64,000 nucleotides of DNA from Zingiber officinale (GCF_018446385.1 NC_056002.1:34148063-34212062); one strand, 5' to 3'; shown: positions 21,481 to 33,240, counted from the first letter of the stretch. The notes: generated from the letters alone by a model not told the origin. Numbers and translations are program-made.

Positions 21481-23813
21481 GTGTCAACTCCGATTAGAAG
21501 GGTAGTTAACCCAACTTTGAGGAAATTGACACTCAAGGAGCATTTTCAAGGTTTTTGTTAACCTTTGAAAATGAAATGGAATTATTACTTACTCCTTGAA
21601 AGAGTAAAATGGGCCTAATGGTGGAAAAATTGATTTTATCTTAAAATGGCATAAATTAGAAAACCTAGAGAAATACCAAGTTGGGAGTTTGGTATTCTCT
21701 TAGACATTTAAGGCAATCCGGGCCTTGATTTATGTGATTACTCTTGAGGAAAAATGGAATATGCCAACATTTGAGGATATGCTTAATTTTTAAATGGCAT
21801 AAACAAATCAAGAGAAATAGAAATGTCAATTTAGGTTTTGGCATTTCTTTGAAGCATTTAGGGCAATCTAGGTTTAACGTTTTAAGCTAAAACTAGTGGT
21901 ATATTTTGAGTTAGCTAAGTGGTTAAGGATACTTAGATAGGTAATCTAGGTATATTTTATTTATGCTAAACCTTGCCATGATTGTGTGCCCATCATATGC
22001 CATGACATCATGTCTATTTTTGCATTCATGACTTATTATGAAAAATATAAAAATATCATGTCATGTCATACATACATCATGTAATTATAGGAATCTTTCT
22101 TTTGAAAGCTATTTCATTTTGATGTATGTCATAACATTATCATGCATTAAGTTTAATTCCTTAAAAGTAAGGACAAATGACATTTATCAACAAGTGTTTT
22201 CAACAAGTGGTATTAACAAGTAACATCCTAAGTGGATGTTCAATATCCACAAAATGCCTAGATAGATATGCATGATCCCTAGATTAGGGCAAAACCAAAC
22301 TTTATATCTCATAAAGACCAATAAGATGACTTGTATGTGTTTTAGTGCACATTAGATACAAGTGAGATATTAGGATGATGAACAAAACTCAAGATGTTGA
22401 CTTAGTGCATTCTTTTGAGTTTTAAGTTCATCAAAACATATAGTTATGTGTTTTCCCATCATTGGGAAAGCTAATGTACAAGTAATGTGCATTAAGCCCA
22501 AGGAATATGGTGGGATATTGATTTTGAAAATGTTTTAAAAATAATTTTGGAAAATTTTGGTGAAGGCTATCTTTTGATAGTAATTACCATTGAATAGTTA
22601 GACACAAACTTAAAGAAAACACTAAAGTTTTTGCAAGTTCTCAAGTTTGTGTCAATCTTTGAAAATATGATACATTTTCATAGAAAACTATTTTTCCATG
22701 ATAAATTATAGCCTAAATAATGTCTACACAAATTTTTACGATTTTTGGAATTTTGTAGAATTTTCTAGGGGTTTATGAAATTAGCTGAAATTGAATTTCA
22801 GCAATTTCAGGCCTTCAATCGATCGGTGGATCGATTGGAGTGCCTCAATCGATCAGCCGATCGATTGAGAAGGCATTTCTCGCGAGCAGAAGCTCGTTGG
22901 ATCGATCAGCCGATCGATCCAAGAAGATTGAATTGATCAGTGGATCGATTCAGCAGGGTTCAATCGATTGGAACCTAACTCCAATCTATCGAAGATGCTG
23001 ATTTTGGCTGGTAAGGTCTGATTTCAGCATCTTTGAACCTATTTTAGTCTAGGTAACCATTCCAAACCCCTGAAAATACATTTGTATACATAAAAAGGGT
23101 GTTTTCGTGTGGAAAACAAGGATGAATTGGTTAAGGAAGGCTAAGTTGAAGTTTAGGTTGAGGTTTGTTTCAAATTTTGAATATTTGAACCTCAAAACTT
23201 CTAAAATTGGGTTTCCTAAAGTTTTAGGGATTCCAAGTCATTGTTGGTGCAATGACAGAAGTTACCACCATGTCTTTAGGGGGAGGGACTCTTTAAAGAC
23301 ATGAAAATTATTTTTCATGAACCTTGGAAGGTGGTTAACCTTCCGTTAAGAACATTCTCAAGGTTGAGCGTTTGAACTTTAATGGGGAGTGGATATCCTC
23401 ATTTGTTCAAGTGGTTTCAAGTGGATAATGCTCAAGGATGGGCATTTGCCTACATTGGGGGAGAATGTAGGGTTAAGGATAATGAAGGGTATGGGACCTT
23501 CATTATCGTGTTAATCACAACGAGTGAAGTTGTGAACAACGATGAGTAACTCTTCAGGGGGAGAGTTTTCAACAAGTGAATTTGTTGATGTGTGCCCAAA
23601 AATGGGGCATGGTTTGATGTGTGCCAATAGGGGGAGAGTGAAAGGGAGTAAGTTAGGCTTTCATTACCTAGAGGGAGTTTGCCCTCTTAGGGGGAAAATG
23701 AAGGGCTTAACTTATGTACTCATTACCTAGTGGCATGAAGAAGGTTCAGGCTATGGGATTAGCCTAACTTACATGTGGTATTGTAAGTGATAGTGTTGGT
23801 ATTGTCAAACATC
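21481..23813 (+). other. Non-coding internal region in place of pol
   Basis: No open frame with family resemblance in about 2.3 kb. It holds ATGACATCATG-type words (about 22000-22140) also seen in the minus copy (about 14090-14280), and four GATCGATC palindromes at about 22817-22960, for example stem CTCAATCGATC, loop AGCC, stem GATCGATTGAG. The last 500 bp are G-rich with repeated GGGGGAG words. Both gag-only copies share this region, so it is part of the element. Confidence 0.65.
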
Positions 23814-23827
23814 AAAAAGGGGGAGAT

Positions 23828-25952
23828 TGTTGGTGCAACATCCCTCAGGTCAAGGTTGACCTGGTTGACCAAGCTTGAGTCTTGGTTTGAGTTTCGATGT
23901 TTGACAATGCAAGGTTGATTAAAGAAGAGTCAAGTAGGTCAAGGATGACCGGATACTTAACTGGGAAGTCCTAACTGGGATGTTAGGCAGAAGAAAGACC
24001 TGGTGAGTAAAGCCAGGCAGAAGAGAAGTCCTAGTGAGTGAAGCTAGGCAGATTGGAAGTCCTGGTGAGTGAAGCCAGGCAGAAGAAAGTCCTCGTGAGT
24101 GAAGCCAGGTGAAAATCCTAGTGAGTGAAGCTAGGTGAAAGACCTGGTGAGTGAAGCCAGGCAGAAGAGAAGTCCTAGTGAGTGAAGCTAGGCAGATTGG
24201 AAGTCCTGGTGAGTGAAGCCAGGCAGAAGAAAGTCCTGGTGAGTGAAGCCAGGCAGAAGAGAAGTCCTAGTGAGTGAAGCTAGGCAGATTGGAAGTCCTG
24301 GTGAGTGAAGCCAGGCAGAAGAAAGTCCTGGTGAGTGAAGTCAGGCAGAAGAAAATCCTGGTGAGTGAAGCCAGGTGAAAATCCTAGTGAGTGAAGCTAG
24401 GTGAAAGACCTGGTGAGTGAAGCCAGGCAGAAGAGAAGTCCTAGTGAGTGAAGCTAGGCAGATTGGAAGTCCTAGTGAGTGAAGCTAGGTGAAAGTCCTG
24501 GTGAGTGAAGCCAGGCAGAAGAAAGTCCTGGTGAGTGAAGCCAGGAGAAAATCCTAGTGAGTGAAGCTAGGTGAAAGACCTGGTGAGTGAAGCCAAGCAG
24601 AAGAGAAGTCCTAGTGAGTGAAGCTAGGCAGATTGGAAGTCCTTGTGAGTGAAGCCAGGCAGAAGAAAGTCCTGGTGAGTGAAGCCAGGCAGAAGAGAAG
24701 TCCTAGTGAGTGAAGCTAGGCAGATTGGAAGTCCTGGTGAGTGAAGCCAGGCAGAAGAAAGTCCTGGTGAGTGAAGCCAGGCAGAAGAAAATCCTGGTGA
24801 GTGAAGCCAGGTGAAAATCCTAGTGAGTGAAGCTAGGTGAAAGACCTGGTGAGTGAAGCCAGGCACGGGAAAATCCAGATGGGTCAAGATTGACCAGACA
24901 TCTGGTGGAAGTCCAAGTAGGTCAAGGGAGTGACCGGTTACTTGGCACGAAGAGAAAAGTCCAAGTGGATCAAAGGGATTAACCAGACACTTGGTGAGAG
25001 AGTCCTAGCAGGTCAAGGGAGTGACCAGATGCTAGGCATGATGTACCAACAGGTCAGGGTTGACCGAATGTTGGTTTGAGAGGCTTGGGACTTGGTTTTG
25101 GGCAAAAATCAAGAGCTGGATCGATCAGTGGATCGATCCAGGAGCTGGATCGATCAGTGGATCGATCCAGGCCTTTCCCAGCGAACAGAAAGCCTCTGGA
25201 TCGATCAGTGGATCGATCCAGGCCTTTCCCAGCGAACAGAAAGCCTCTAGATCGATCAGTGGATCGATCCAGAGGTCCCAATCGATCAGCCGATCGATTG
25301 GGACGCTACTGGTTCGCGCGATAAGTGCTGGATCGATCCGTGGATCGATTCAGGTGTTTTCCCAGAGCACAGAGGCGCTCTGGATCGATCCGTGGATCAA
25401 TCCAAAGCCTCCCCGATCGGTTGGGAGCTTTCGAATCGATCGGGATCCGACTGTTGCGTCGTATTTGAGCTGCAGGCGTGCGATGGCTGCAGAAGAACTT
25501 CACGATTTCATCTCAGATCTTCACCAGCTACTCCACAGAGCTCTCCACGTCATTTCTTAAGGTTCTTGTAGGTTCTTCCAAGTCAAGAGGCGGATCTATT
25601 GCAAGAGGAAGAAAGCTAGGGTTAGGGTTTTCTTGTACTCATTGTAAGCTTTGTGTTTGTATTTTGTATCCTTTCCCCTTCCTCTTGTAGTGTGAACTTA
25701 TAGGGCTTCTCCGCCTTCGGTAGTTACCGAAAAAGAGGGTTTTCTTAGTGGAGGGTGCGTGAGTAGGTATGGATCCTTGGACTAGTCACCTCTTGTGAGG
25801 TGGATACCAAGTAAACCAACCTTGTTAGCGTTGTGTGGTTTGTTTCTTGTATTTCCGCTGCGCATCTTTGAAGAAACAAGCAACGACGAGCACCTAGCAC
25901 GCGACGAGCTATTCACCCCCCCCCCCCCTCTATCTACTTTTCGGTCCCAACA
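23828..25952 (+). repeat. 3' LTR of the plus-strand gag-only element
   Basis: Starts TGTTGGTGCAACATCCC directly after the polypurine tract and ends TCGGTCCCAACA at 25952; 2125 bp. Same blocks as the 5' LTR, with a longer minisatellite (about 23994-24865), the five two-tier hairpins (24875-25075), GATCGATC palindromes (about 25115-25410) and a longer C run at 25916-25929 than in the 5' LTR. The adjoining 3' flank (AAAGGTGACTGG) cannot be matched to a 5' target copy because the other end is lost. Confidence 0.9.
23994..24865. repeat. Hairpin minisatellite, 3' LTR copy
   Basis: Roughly 28 units of the CCTGG/CCTAG hairpin repeat. Most units keep stem pairing; exceptions such as CCTGG with TCAGG (near 24331) are rare. 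Higher-order blocks of several units recur, which indicates expansion by unequal exchange. Confidence 0.85.
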
Positions 25953-26326
25953 AAGGTGACTGGATACTTGCGGAGAAGCTCAGAGCAGGGCTTGAAGCAG
26001 GTTAAAGTGACCTGCTTCGGGCCCCACCCTCAGCTTTGTTTAAGACCATCTCACATGATATCTGATCTGGATCATGACTTTGATATCATTTGTTATGCCC
26101 AAATGATGTTCACATATTTCCATAATGACTTTAATACCAATTGTTAGAACTAAAAGAATTAATCATTACCTTATAAGATTATTATCGTTTCCAAATCTTT
26201 TCAATTGTTGTATTCAATCAAGTCCCATATTAAAAAAATTTATAAAAGATAATAGACTTATAAGGTAAATTATAAGGTAAAGATATCTTAATTCTTGGAC
26301 CTAATAAAATAAATTACTCTCAGACG
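25953..26326. other. Flank with possible minus-strand Copia LTR end
   Basis: No gene. ATACCAATTGTTAGAAC near 26131-26147 resembles the complement of a Copia primer-binding site and LTR end, so an old minus-strand LTR may start here and be split by the hAT insertion. The last eight bases (26319-26326, CTCAGACG) are the hAT target duplication. Confidence 0.4.
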
Positions 26327-27572
26327 CAGGGGCGGATGTAAGGGGTGGCAGGCCTGGGTTGTAGCCCAGGCCTGGATTTGGCCCATTCTCTGTTAAATAG
26401 CAATATAGCATAATAAGATAAAAACTTATGCTTCGTTACTTAACCTACCTGCCACCCCTTTCATCCGCCGCAGCCCGCAGGTGACACCAAGCTTCACGCA
26501 GGCAACGCCGAGCTTCACGCAGACAACACCGAGCTTCACGAAGGCGAAGTCGAGGTCTCGAGGAGGTATACCGGCTATACATAAGATCTCCTCTTTTCCC
26601 CATTCAATCATCTTCTTTGAGTTTTTTCCCCCTTCAATCTCCTCTTTTCCCTCGCAACCTGCCGCCCAGTTTTAACTTCCAATGTATCAACTGAATTAGG
26701 GAACTATCGGTGTTAGATGGGTGTAGACTTGTAGTTTCCAAATGGACCAAACCGTACTAGAGAATTGTTTCCACTTTCCAGCAAGCAACCAAAAGGGAAT
26801 TGCAATGCATTTTAATTTTGAATTTGTTAATGTTATATCAGTGGGCATTAACGAGTTCTATGACATTCTTTATAGGTTTTTTAGTTTCCTTATTTCAATG
26901 CTCCTTATTTATAGTTTCAATGCAGCACCTATGATAGAATTTTAGGTTTTCCATATCCTATTTCTTGTTTTTTTTTATGATTTTGTTTAGTATTAAGAAT
27001 GGTAATATGATATGTATTTCAGTATTTGAGTAGTATTATACAGAAAAAATATGGAAACATTAAAGGGTTGTTAGGCGAACCTTCAGGAATTCTACCTAGA
27101 CCTATAAATATCAAATTACCTACATTATATCATGAATAATGATCAAGGATAATTCCTTATAGCTGTTGTATCTCATGCAGGTACTGGATACTCTAAACTA
27201 AGCTTGTTTCAGACAGAAATTCAAATGAAATTGTAAAATTGACACTGTGAGTTTCAAAAAATTTTCATTATTCTTATCTGATTTAGGAATTAGGACATTA
27301 ACTTTAAATTAATAATCATTGTTAGAGATTATTTCTGTATATGTGGGTAATACAAATCTGTAGATTATATTTAATTATTTATTTCTAATTAGATGAATAT
27401 TTGTAGAATTAATGATGTATGACTATTTAGTATTTATAGAATTATCAAAATTTTTAGTTGAAGCTTCAATCTTCTTAAAGTTGTATTAGTTATTTCTAGT
27501 TTTGTTTGAGATTATGTAACTATTAATAATATAATTGGTTTGCTTAATAGGGGTTAATTTTGCAGATTGAAA

Positions 27573-30005
27573 ATGAAAAATCATCAACCTGTTATGAAAA
27601 GGGGAAAAACTTTATTATCTTTTTTTTCAAAAACAAGACCAATCTGAAGGTTCCTCAATTCCTAATGATGTCCCCCCTTCAGTAGCCACATCTTCTGAAT
27701 TCATAGAGTCTTCACCTTCTAATCCTGTCATAGAACTATCTATTTCTATTGAACGTGATCCGGGGAAGAGGAAACAAATATGTGAATATCCAATAAATGA
27801 ACGAGACCAAGTTCGACGAGCTTACCTAAATGTTGGACCATATCAACCGAAACTTTTGACATATCAACGAACACAATTTGGTAAGCAAACACGTAGATTC
27901 CAAGAACATTGGTATAATAAGTTTCGATGGTTGGAATACTCTTCTTCAACAGATAAGGCATATTGCTTTTATTGCTTTCTTTTTCTTACCGATCCTACTC
28001 AACCAAACCTTTCATCATTGGCCATCGATGGATTTAACAGTTGGAAGAGGGTATGTAATGGAGATAAGTGTGCATTTCTCACTCATGTTGGTACCTCATC
28101 TTCATCACATCATAATACATCTTTGAGAAAGGCCGAAGGTTTAATGAAACTATCTCAGCATATTGACAAAGTAATGCTTGCTGTATCAAGTGAGGAAGTT
28201 CAGAAAAATTGTCTGCGTCTTAAAACCACAATTACAAGTGTGCGGTGGCTTGCACTTCAAGGTTGTTCTTTCAGGGGGCATAACGAATCATCTAAGTCAT
28301 TGAATCGAGGAAATTTTCTTGAATTGTTGGATGCTTTTGGACGACTTAATAAAGAAGTTGGAGATGTATTGAGTAGTGCTGCAAGAAATAATACATACAC
28401 TTCTCCAGAAGTACAAAAAGAGGTTTTGAATATTATGGCCAATAGAGTTCGACAAAGAATTCAAAGTGAAATTGGGGATGCAAGCTTTTGTATTCTTGTT
28501 GATGAAGCACAAGATGAATCTAAACGTGAGCAAATGGCTCTTATCTTGAGGTTCGTGAATAGCAACGGTATTCTAATAGAACGATTTTTTGAAATCAAAA
28601 GGTTAGTGATACTACCTCATTGACACTCAAAAACACAGTTAGTGATATTCTTGTTCATTACAACCTTCCAGCTCAGAACATGAGAGGCCAAGGGTATGAT
28701 GGGGCTAGTAATATGCGGGGTGCTTGGAATGGACTACAGGCTTTATTTCTCAAAGATTTTCCATATGCATATTATGTACATTTTTTTGCGCATAGATTAC
28801 AATTAACATTGGTTTCAGCAGTTAAGGATGTTCGAGATATTTGGGATTTCTTCTCTCATTTGGATAATGTTGTTAATATGATGACGTCTTCTCCTAAGCG
28901 TCTTTGTGAGTTGCAAATTACTCAAAGAAGAGAAATAGAGCATTTGCTAGAAATTGGAGAACGTAATCCAGGACGTGGGGCTAATCAGATTGGTAACTTG
29001 CAACGAGCAGGGGCAACTCGTTGGAGTTCTCATTATGACTCTGTAAAGAGTTTGATAGATATGTATGGTGCTACTTGTAAGGTGCTTGAGCATTTAAGTG
29101 AGCATAGTTCAAATACAAGTTCTCAGGCTGAAGTTGGTGGTATATATAAAAACATAACAAGCTTCGAATTTGTATTTGTCTTGCATTTCATGCGTAGGAT
29201 TTTGGCCATCACTGATATTTTGTGGCAGACCCTCCAGAAGAAAACTCAAGATATTTTAACTGCAATGAGATTTGTCTACAGTACAAAAATTGTCATTCAA
29301 GCATTGAGGGAAGATGGCTGGGAAGAATTTCTACAGGAAGTGACTTCATTTTGCTCAAAACATGATGTTTACATACCTGACTTCGACAGTTCATATAGGG
29401 TTGGTCGTTCCCGTGGGCGAGAGTATCCTACAGTTGAGCATCATTATCATTTTGATGTTTTCAATAAAGCAATAGATTTTCTTCTGATGGAGTTAAATAC
29501 AAGATTTAATGAGACATCAGTAGAACTCCTTTCTCTTAGCACAGCATTGGACCCTAAAAATTCATTTGAATCATTCAACATAGATGACATTTGCAAGCTT
29601 GCAGAGAAGTTTTACCGTCAGGATTTTACAAAACAAGATATTTATTCCTTGAGAATTGAGTTGCAACATTATCAGAGTGATGTGATTTCTGAATCTCGAT
29701 TTCAAGTATCCACTCTTTCTAATTTATGTCAGGAGTTGGTTGCGAGTAGAAGGTCAGAGAATTATGTTATGCTGACACGACTGATTTATCTTGTGTTGAC
29801 ACTACCCGTATCTACTGCTACAATTGAAAGAGCTTTTTCAGCCATGAAACATGTCAAAACTACAATTCGTAACAAGATGGAGGATGGTTTTCTTGCTGAT
29901 TGTATGACCATTTATATTGAGCGAGAATTTGCAATGAATATAGATGTAGATTCTATTATTGATGAATATTACGTTATAAAACATCGTCGGGCACCACTTA
30001 AATAG
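27573..30005 (+). pseudogene. hAT transposase (TTF-type zinc finger, DUF4371, dimerisation domain), two frameshifts
   Basis: An exon appears to start after TTTTGCAG at 27564; the ATG at 27573 opens MKNHQPVMKRGKTLLSFF. A one-base shift in the T/A runs near 27620-27640 moves the frame to the main reading frame. That frame shows the TTF zinc-finger region (FGKQTRRFQEHWYNKFRWLE, then YCFYCFLF) and DUF4371 (ILVDEAQDESKREQMALILR). A second one-base shift near 28600 separates it from the C-terminal frame (28620-30005), which includes NMRGQGYDGASNMRG, FAHRLQLTLV and the hAT dimerisation region LPVSTATIERAFSAMKHVKT. The rest is well kept, so inactivation looks fairly recent. It would excise and insert hAT DNA. 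Confidence 0.9.
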
Positions 30006-30309
30006 GTGAGATTGAATTATTACTTTTGATATATTCTATTAATTTTATTCTTATATTTGACTTTTTAAAGATATAGGAATAAAGCCAAATAAGTTTTAGT
30101 CATTTTTTGTTGTCATAAGTTCTATACTTTAGTTTTTATGTACAGCTTTGTTCATTAAGATTTTTTGTAGTTGGCACTTGGTTATCATAGCAAGGGGAGA
30201 TACATGTGATATCACAAACCTTGTTTTTCACTTGAAGCAATTTGATTGTATACTCGTACAAGGTTGTTTTATTTTTATCTTCACCTTTTAAACATTCATT
30301 CTGTTCCAG

Positions 30310-31231
30310 GCTTACAATCAGCATTTGAATATGATTCTTGGAGATGTGGAAGAGATCATAACTATTGTGGAAATTGACAATGAGACTTATGAAGAAATAG
30401 TTCAGGTAAGCTAATCTTGCTACTATGGTATCATTATCCTAAGATGCAATAGTGCCAACAAAACAAATTTTGCCCAAGTTTATCTAATTTACATATTCTA
30501 ATTTATTTATTATAATGAAATGACACATGTCTAGCATTGCACAAATGATTTTTGGAAAAATAAGAGGCTACTGATGTCTATGTTTTTCATAATTTGTTGT
30601 TAAAACTAAGATTATAATATCCAAAAAGTATATAGTCTAAGGTTTGTTGAAGATTCAGAGCATCAAGGAAAGCAAAATAGAAATGAATTTTCTGTAAATT
30701 TTTTTTGCATGCTACCATAACAGTGACTACTGGGTTGGTAAAAGATAAATTTAGGAACAAATCACAACAAAAAAAAGGTTCCACTTTTAATTTGTGTCAC
30801 TGGTTTGCCTCTAAATTGTATGACGACAACAATAAATAGATAGTATTCCTCCCAAACTCATCGAGTGCAATGTCAACCATAAAAGAGTTTTTATTCTTCT
30901 GGCATACACTTGTTGAGTCAGTCTTCTGCATTCAAATAGTCTATGTTTTTCTTCTGTTTGACATCCACGCAAGTAACCATACGTCCATACCAGACCTGTA
31001 CCATACAATGTTGTCAAACTCAAACTATGCATTTTGAACTTTGCAAAACTAAATTACTTATTCTCTTGTTTCATTATTTAAAACTTAAGCTATTATTCAA
31101 TAAAGTTGATAACCTCAGAATTTTATGTGCATCCTATCTCTGTTTTACAGACCACCAAGTGAATTGTGCCGTTTCTTTTTGTTCAAGGTGATAGAGTTAT
31201 TTTAGTTTCTCCACCTTTGAGGATAGCATGA
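30310..31231 (+). pseudogene. LSM3: Captured LSM3 (Sm-like) gene fragment: two exons with intron
   Basis: Exon A (30310-30405) lies between a 3' splice site (TTCCAG) and a 5' splice site (GTAAGC). It encodes [20 protein letters not shown] and then [12 protein letters not shown], the Sm1-loop region of LSm3. Exon B (31151-31231), after TTTTACAG, reads TTK-stop-IVPFLFVQGDRVILV followed by SPPLRIA-stop, the LSm3 Sm2 motif and C-terminus. LSm3 is a subunit of the LSm1-7 mRNA-decay and LSm2-8 U6 rings. The first part of the gene is absent, and a TGA stands where the family has a basic residue. Retained introns show capture at DNA level. It lies in the same orientation as the transposase, inside the hAT ends. 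Confidence 0.9.
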
Positions 31232-31958
31232 CGACCCGAAGAAGGATGTTTTGATGATGCACCAAATCTGTCACCAACTGCATCAGTTACTTCATTTAAG
31301 ATTGTCTCGTGTTGATTCAATATATCGATACACAAGGGAGTTTGAAGTTGTGATCCCTATTTGAACCCCTCTCCAGTGTTATTAGAAAACATCTAAATTT
31401 GCTAGTGTAAAAATATCGACTCTCTTGTTTTAAGTATATCTTTGTTGCCAGATTGTAGACAAGGAATCTCAGTGCAATTGTCATCAAGTCCTTCTCTGGA
31501 AATGTCAACCAAATCTTGATGGGTTGCACCGAGAAGCCAACTTAGGTCGGGATTTGTTCACATATCCAATGGCCCTAGAAAATTCTAAGCGGTATTAATT
31601 AGTCGATATAAGAGTGGGTAGATTGGACCAAATCGTTTCAAAATTACTTGATGGTTCCTTACTGCCCAACCAGCAAGAACAATACTCGAATACTCATCGA
31701 AGTAGTTTGAGGCATAAAGCTAACATAGCTCGATAATGATGGATATTTTTAAATTAAAAAAAATAGTTAATAACAATAAAATAAGATAAAATTTATTTAA
31801 GTTTGGATGTTGATGTAGCATGGGATAGAGTCTAATAACATAGAAGGATCCATAAAATCGACCCACCTATTGGGGTAAGACTTTTTTGTTGTTATAGTAA
31901 TAGTTAAAAATTTTAGCCACTCCTTTAGTCAATTCCTGGCTCCGCCCCTGCTCAGACG

Positions 31959-32500
31959 TAACACATGGAGTCCCTCAAAGTCGATGAACTGGCCGTTGCT
32001 TCAGTTCTTCCTGCTTGTGATTCTTTTCTTCTTTGAGACAAGGACATGCTGTGCATGGTTATGCCATTGGGAATGGTTTTGAGTTGAATCTGATATTTGT
32101 TCTTCTCTGGTTTTGAGCTGAATCTGAAGGTTTTGCATCGAATGGAAAGTGTGATAGTGCTCTGCATCTGTTCGTACGTAGAAATTCAAGAACATGAAAT
32201 GAAGCCAAACTGTGTAACTTTAGTTGTGATATGATCTTCTCATGTTGGCGTTCTTTATGAAGGTAGTTGGACAATCGGAAAATGTTGCGAGAATGAGAAG
32301 ACTGATGATCGACAAAGGATCGCTATTGAGGGGTTTTGATTGGTAGCTGGATTGAGATCAAAGAGTATATAATGTCAAAGTAGGCGAGGTCGTCGCCACA
32401 GTGGGCATACTAGGGGTCGTACGTGAAGGCAGACCTAGACGCGACTGGTGAGCCTAGAGGAGGAGAGGTCAAGGGAGAAGAACTCCAAGGACTCACGGAG
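31959..32500. other. Single-copy-looking flank, no gene supported
   Basis: Resumes the sequence split by the hAT element. A short frame MESLKVDELAVASVLPACDS starts at about 31965 but stops quickly and is not convincing. On the minus strand from about 32582 a coding-like stretch follows an AG acceptor (ATTTTCAG), but I do not recognise a family. Confidence 0.4.
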
Positions 32501-32797
32501 TATTCCCTTGCTGCTGAGGAGCTCCCTGAAAAAGCCTCCTCTATCGATGAGAATGCCATCAGAGGCGTCGACGCTAGCTGAAAATGATGGTGATAAAATA
32601 AAATAAAATTATAAATCAGATAATACCGAATCTAGGACGATCGGTCCGATCTTATAGGAATTTTTCACCGGCCGTAAAAAAAAAAGATGGTAACTGGTTG
32701 AATAGAGGGAGGGTCATCAAAAAGAAGATGGGAAATGACATTAATTTTTTTTTGATAATTGAAAATAGAATAATTCTGAAGGTAATATCGATTCAGA
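32501..32797. repeat. Duplicated segment, copy 1 (pairs with 62323-62617)
   Basis: Shares CCCTTGCTG(C/T)TGAGGAGCTCC at one end, the GATGGTGATAAAATAAAATAA stretch, ACAATCGGTCCGA-like sequence, AAGAAGATGGGAAATGACATT and AATAGAATAATTCTG with 62323-62617, in the same order and orientation. Copy 2 has extra AAAAT repeats in its A/T run. The match breaks off where the Gypsy element begins near 32800. It marks an older duplication that also includes PR-1. Confidence 0.85.
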
Positions 32798-32810
32798 CCT
32801 ATAAGATAAC

Positions 32811-33240
32811 TGGCAATCTTTCCTTTAGAAAGATTGCCAGATATCTGCAAAAGCATGTTTCCACTGTCACTTCAGAGATATGCTCGACTCGTTAAGATAT
32901 TGTGTCAGGGATACTTTACTGATACATCTTTTTAGAGGAAGTCTCGAGAAGTGTGCATGCCTTGGGAAGTGTGCATGCACGCTACAGGAGCCCTAATAAA
33001 GGAGGTCAAAGCTTCAACGGAGGTATGCGATAATCTACTGTTGCTGCTACTATTCACTACTTTGCTCTGCTTCCACACATCGTCGGTGATTGACTTGAGC
33101 GCCCGAGGGCCATCGCTAGGGACCCCTTCCCTGGCCCGGCACTGACGCAGCTATGGTTACAGGGTCTCGAGGAGTCGACACACGGTCAACCGGAGCGCCA
33201 CGCCCCCAGTTTCCATCACCTCGACTATCGGACAGGATCA
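32811..33240 (+). repeat. 5' LTR of the Tat-like element, internally deleted
   Basis: Matches the 3' LTR from CCACTGTCACTTCAGAGATA (32860 and 49134) to the terminus GGACAGGATCA (33240) against GGACAAAATCA (49508). Upstream, AGATATCTGCAAAAGCA corresponds to AGGTATCTGCAAGAGCA near 48830, so about 300 bp present in the 3' LTR are missing here. Confidence 0.75.

Larger units (their letters stand above)
18074..25952 (+). mobile_element. Gag-only Copia-type element (TR-GAG-like), plus strand, 5' LTR truncated
   Basis: Layout: 5'-truncated LTR (18074-19594), primer-binding site TGGTATCAGAGC (19597-19608), broken gag (about 19670-21480), ~2.3 kb non-coding, polypurine tract (AAAAAGGGGGAGA at about 23814-23826) and a complete 3' LTR (23828-25952). 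There is no pol. The first ~170 bp of the 5' LTR are missing and the minus-strand relative abuts at 18073/18074 inside the LTR minisatellite, suggesting the relative inserted there with later loss of the rest. Confidence 0.85.
26327..31950 (+). mobile_element. hAT transposon with 8-bp target duplication and captured LSM3 exons
   Basis: The inverted termini CAGGGGCGGA (26327-26336) and TCCGCCCCTG (31941-31950) pair over 10 bp. They are flanked by identical 8-bp copies CTCAGACG at 26319-26326 and 31951-31958, the hallmark of hAT insertion. The 5624-bp element contains a plus-strand hAT transposase relic (27573-30005) and, after it, two exons of an LSM3-type gene. 26337-27570 and 31240-31940 hold no recognised gene, apart from a coding-like minus-strand stretch near 31420-31550. 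Confidence 0.95.

Noticed and set aside
25060..25560. 166-codon plus-strand frame in the 3' LTR, with relatives at 18760-19268
   Set aside because: Made of GATCGATC palindromes translated as DRSVDRS/SISGSIQ words; all frames and both strands are open for the same reason.
30310..31231. LSM3 as a functional resident gene
   Set aside because: Only two exons are present, the last has an in-frame TGA, and the whole lies between hAT ends with matching target duplications.
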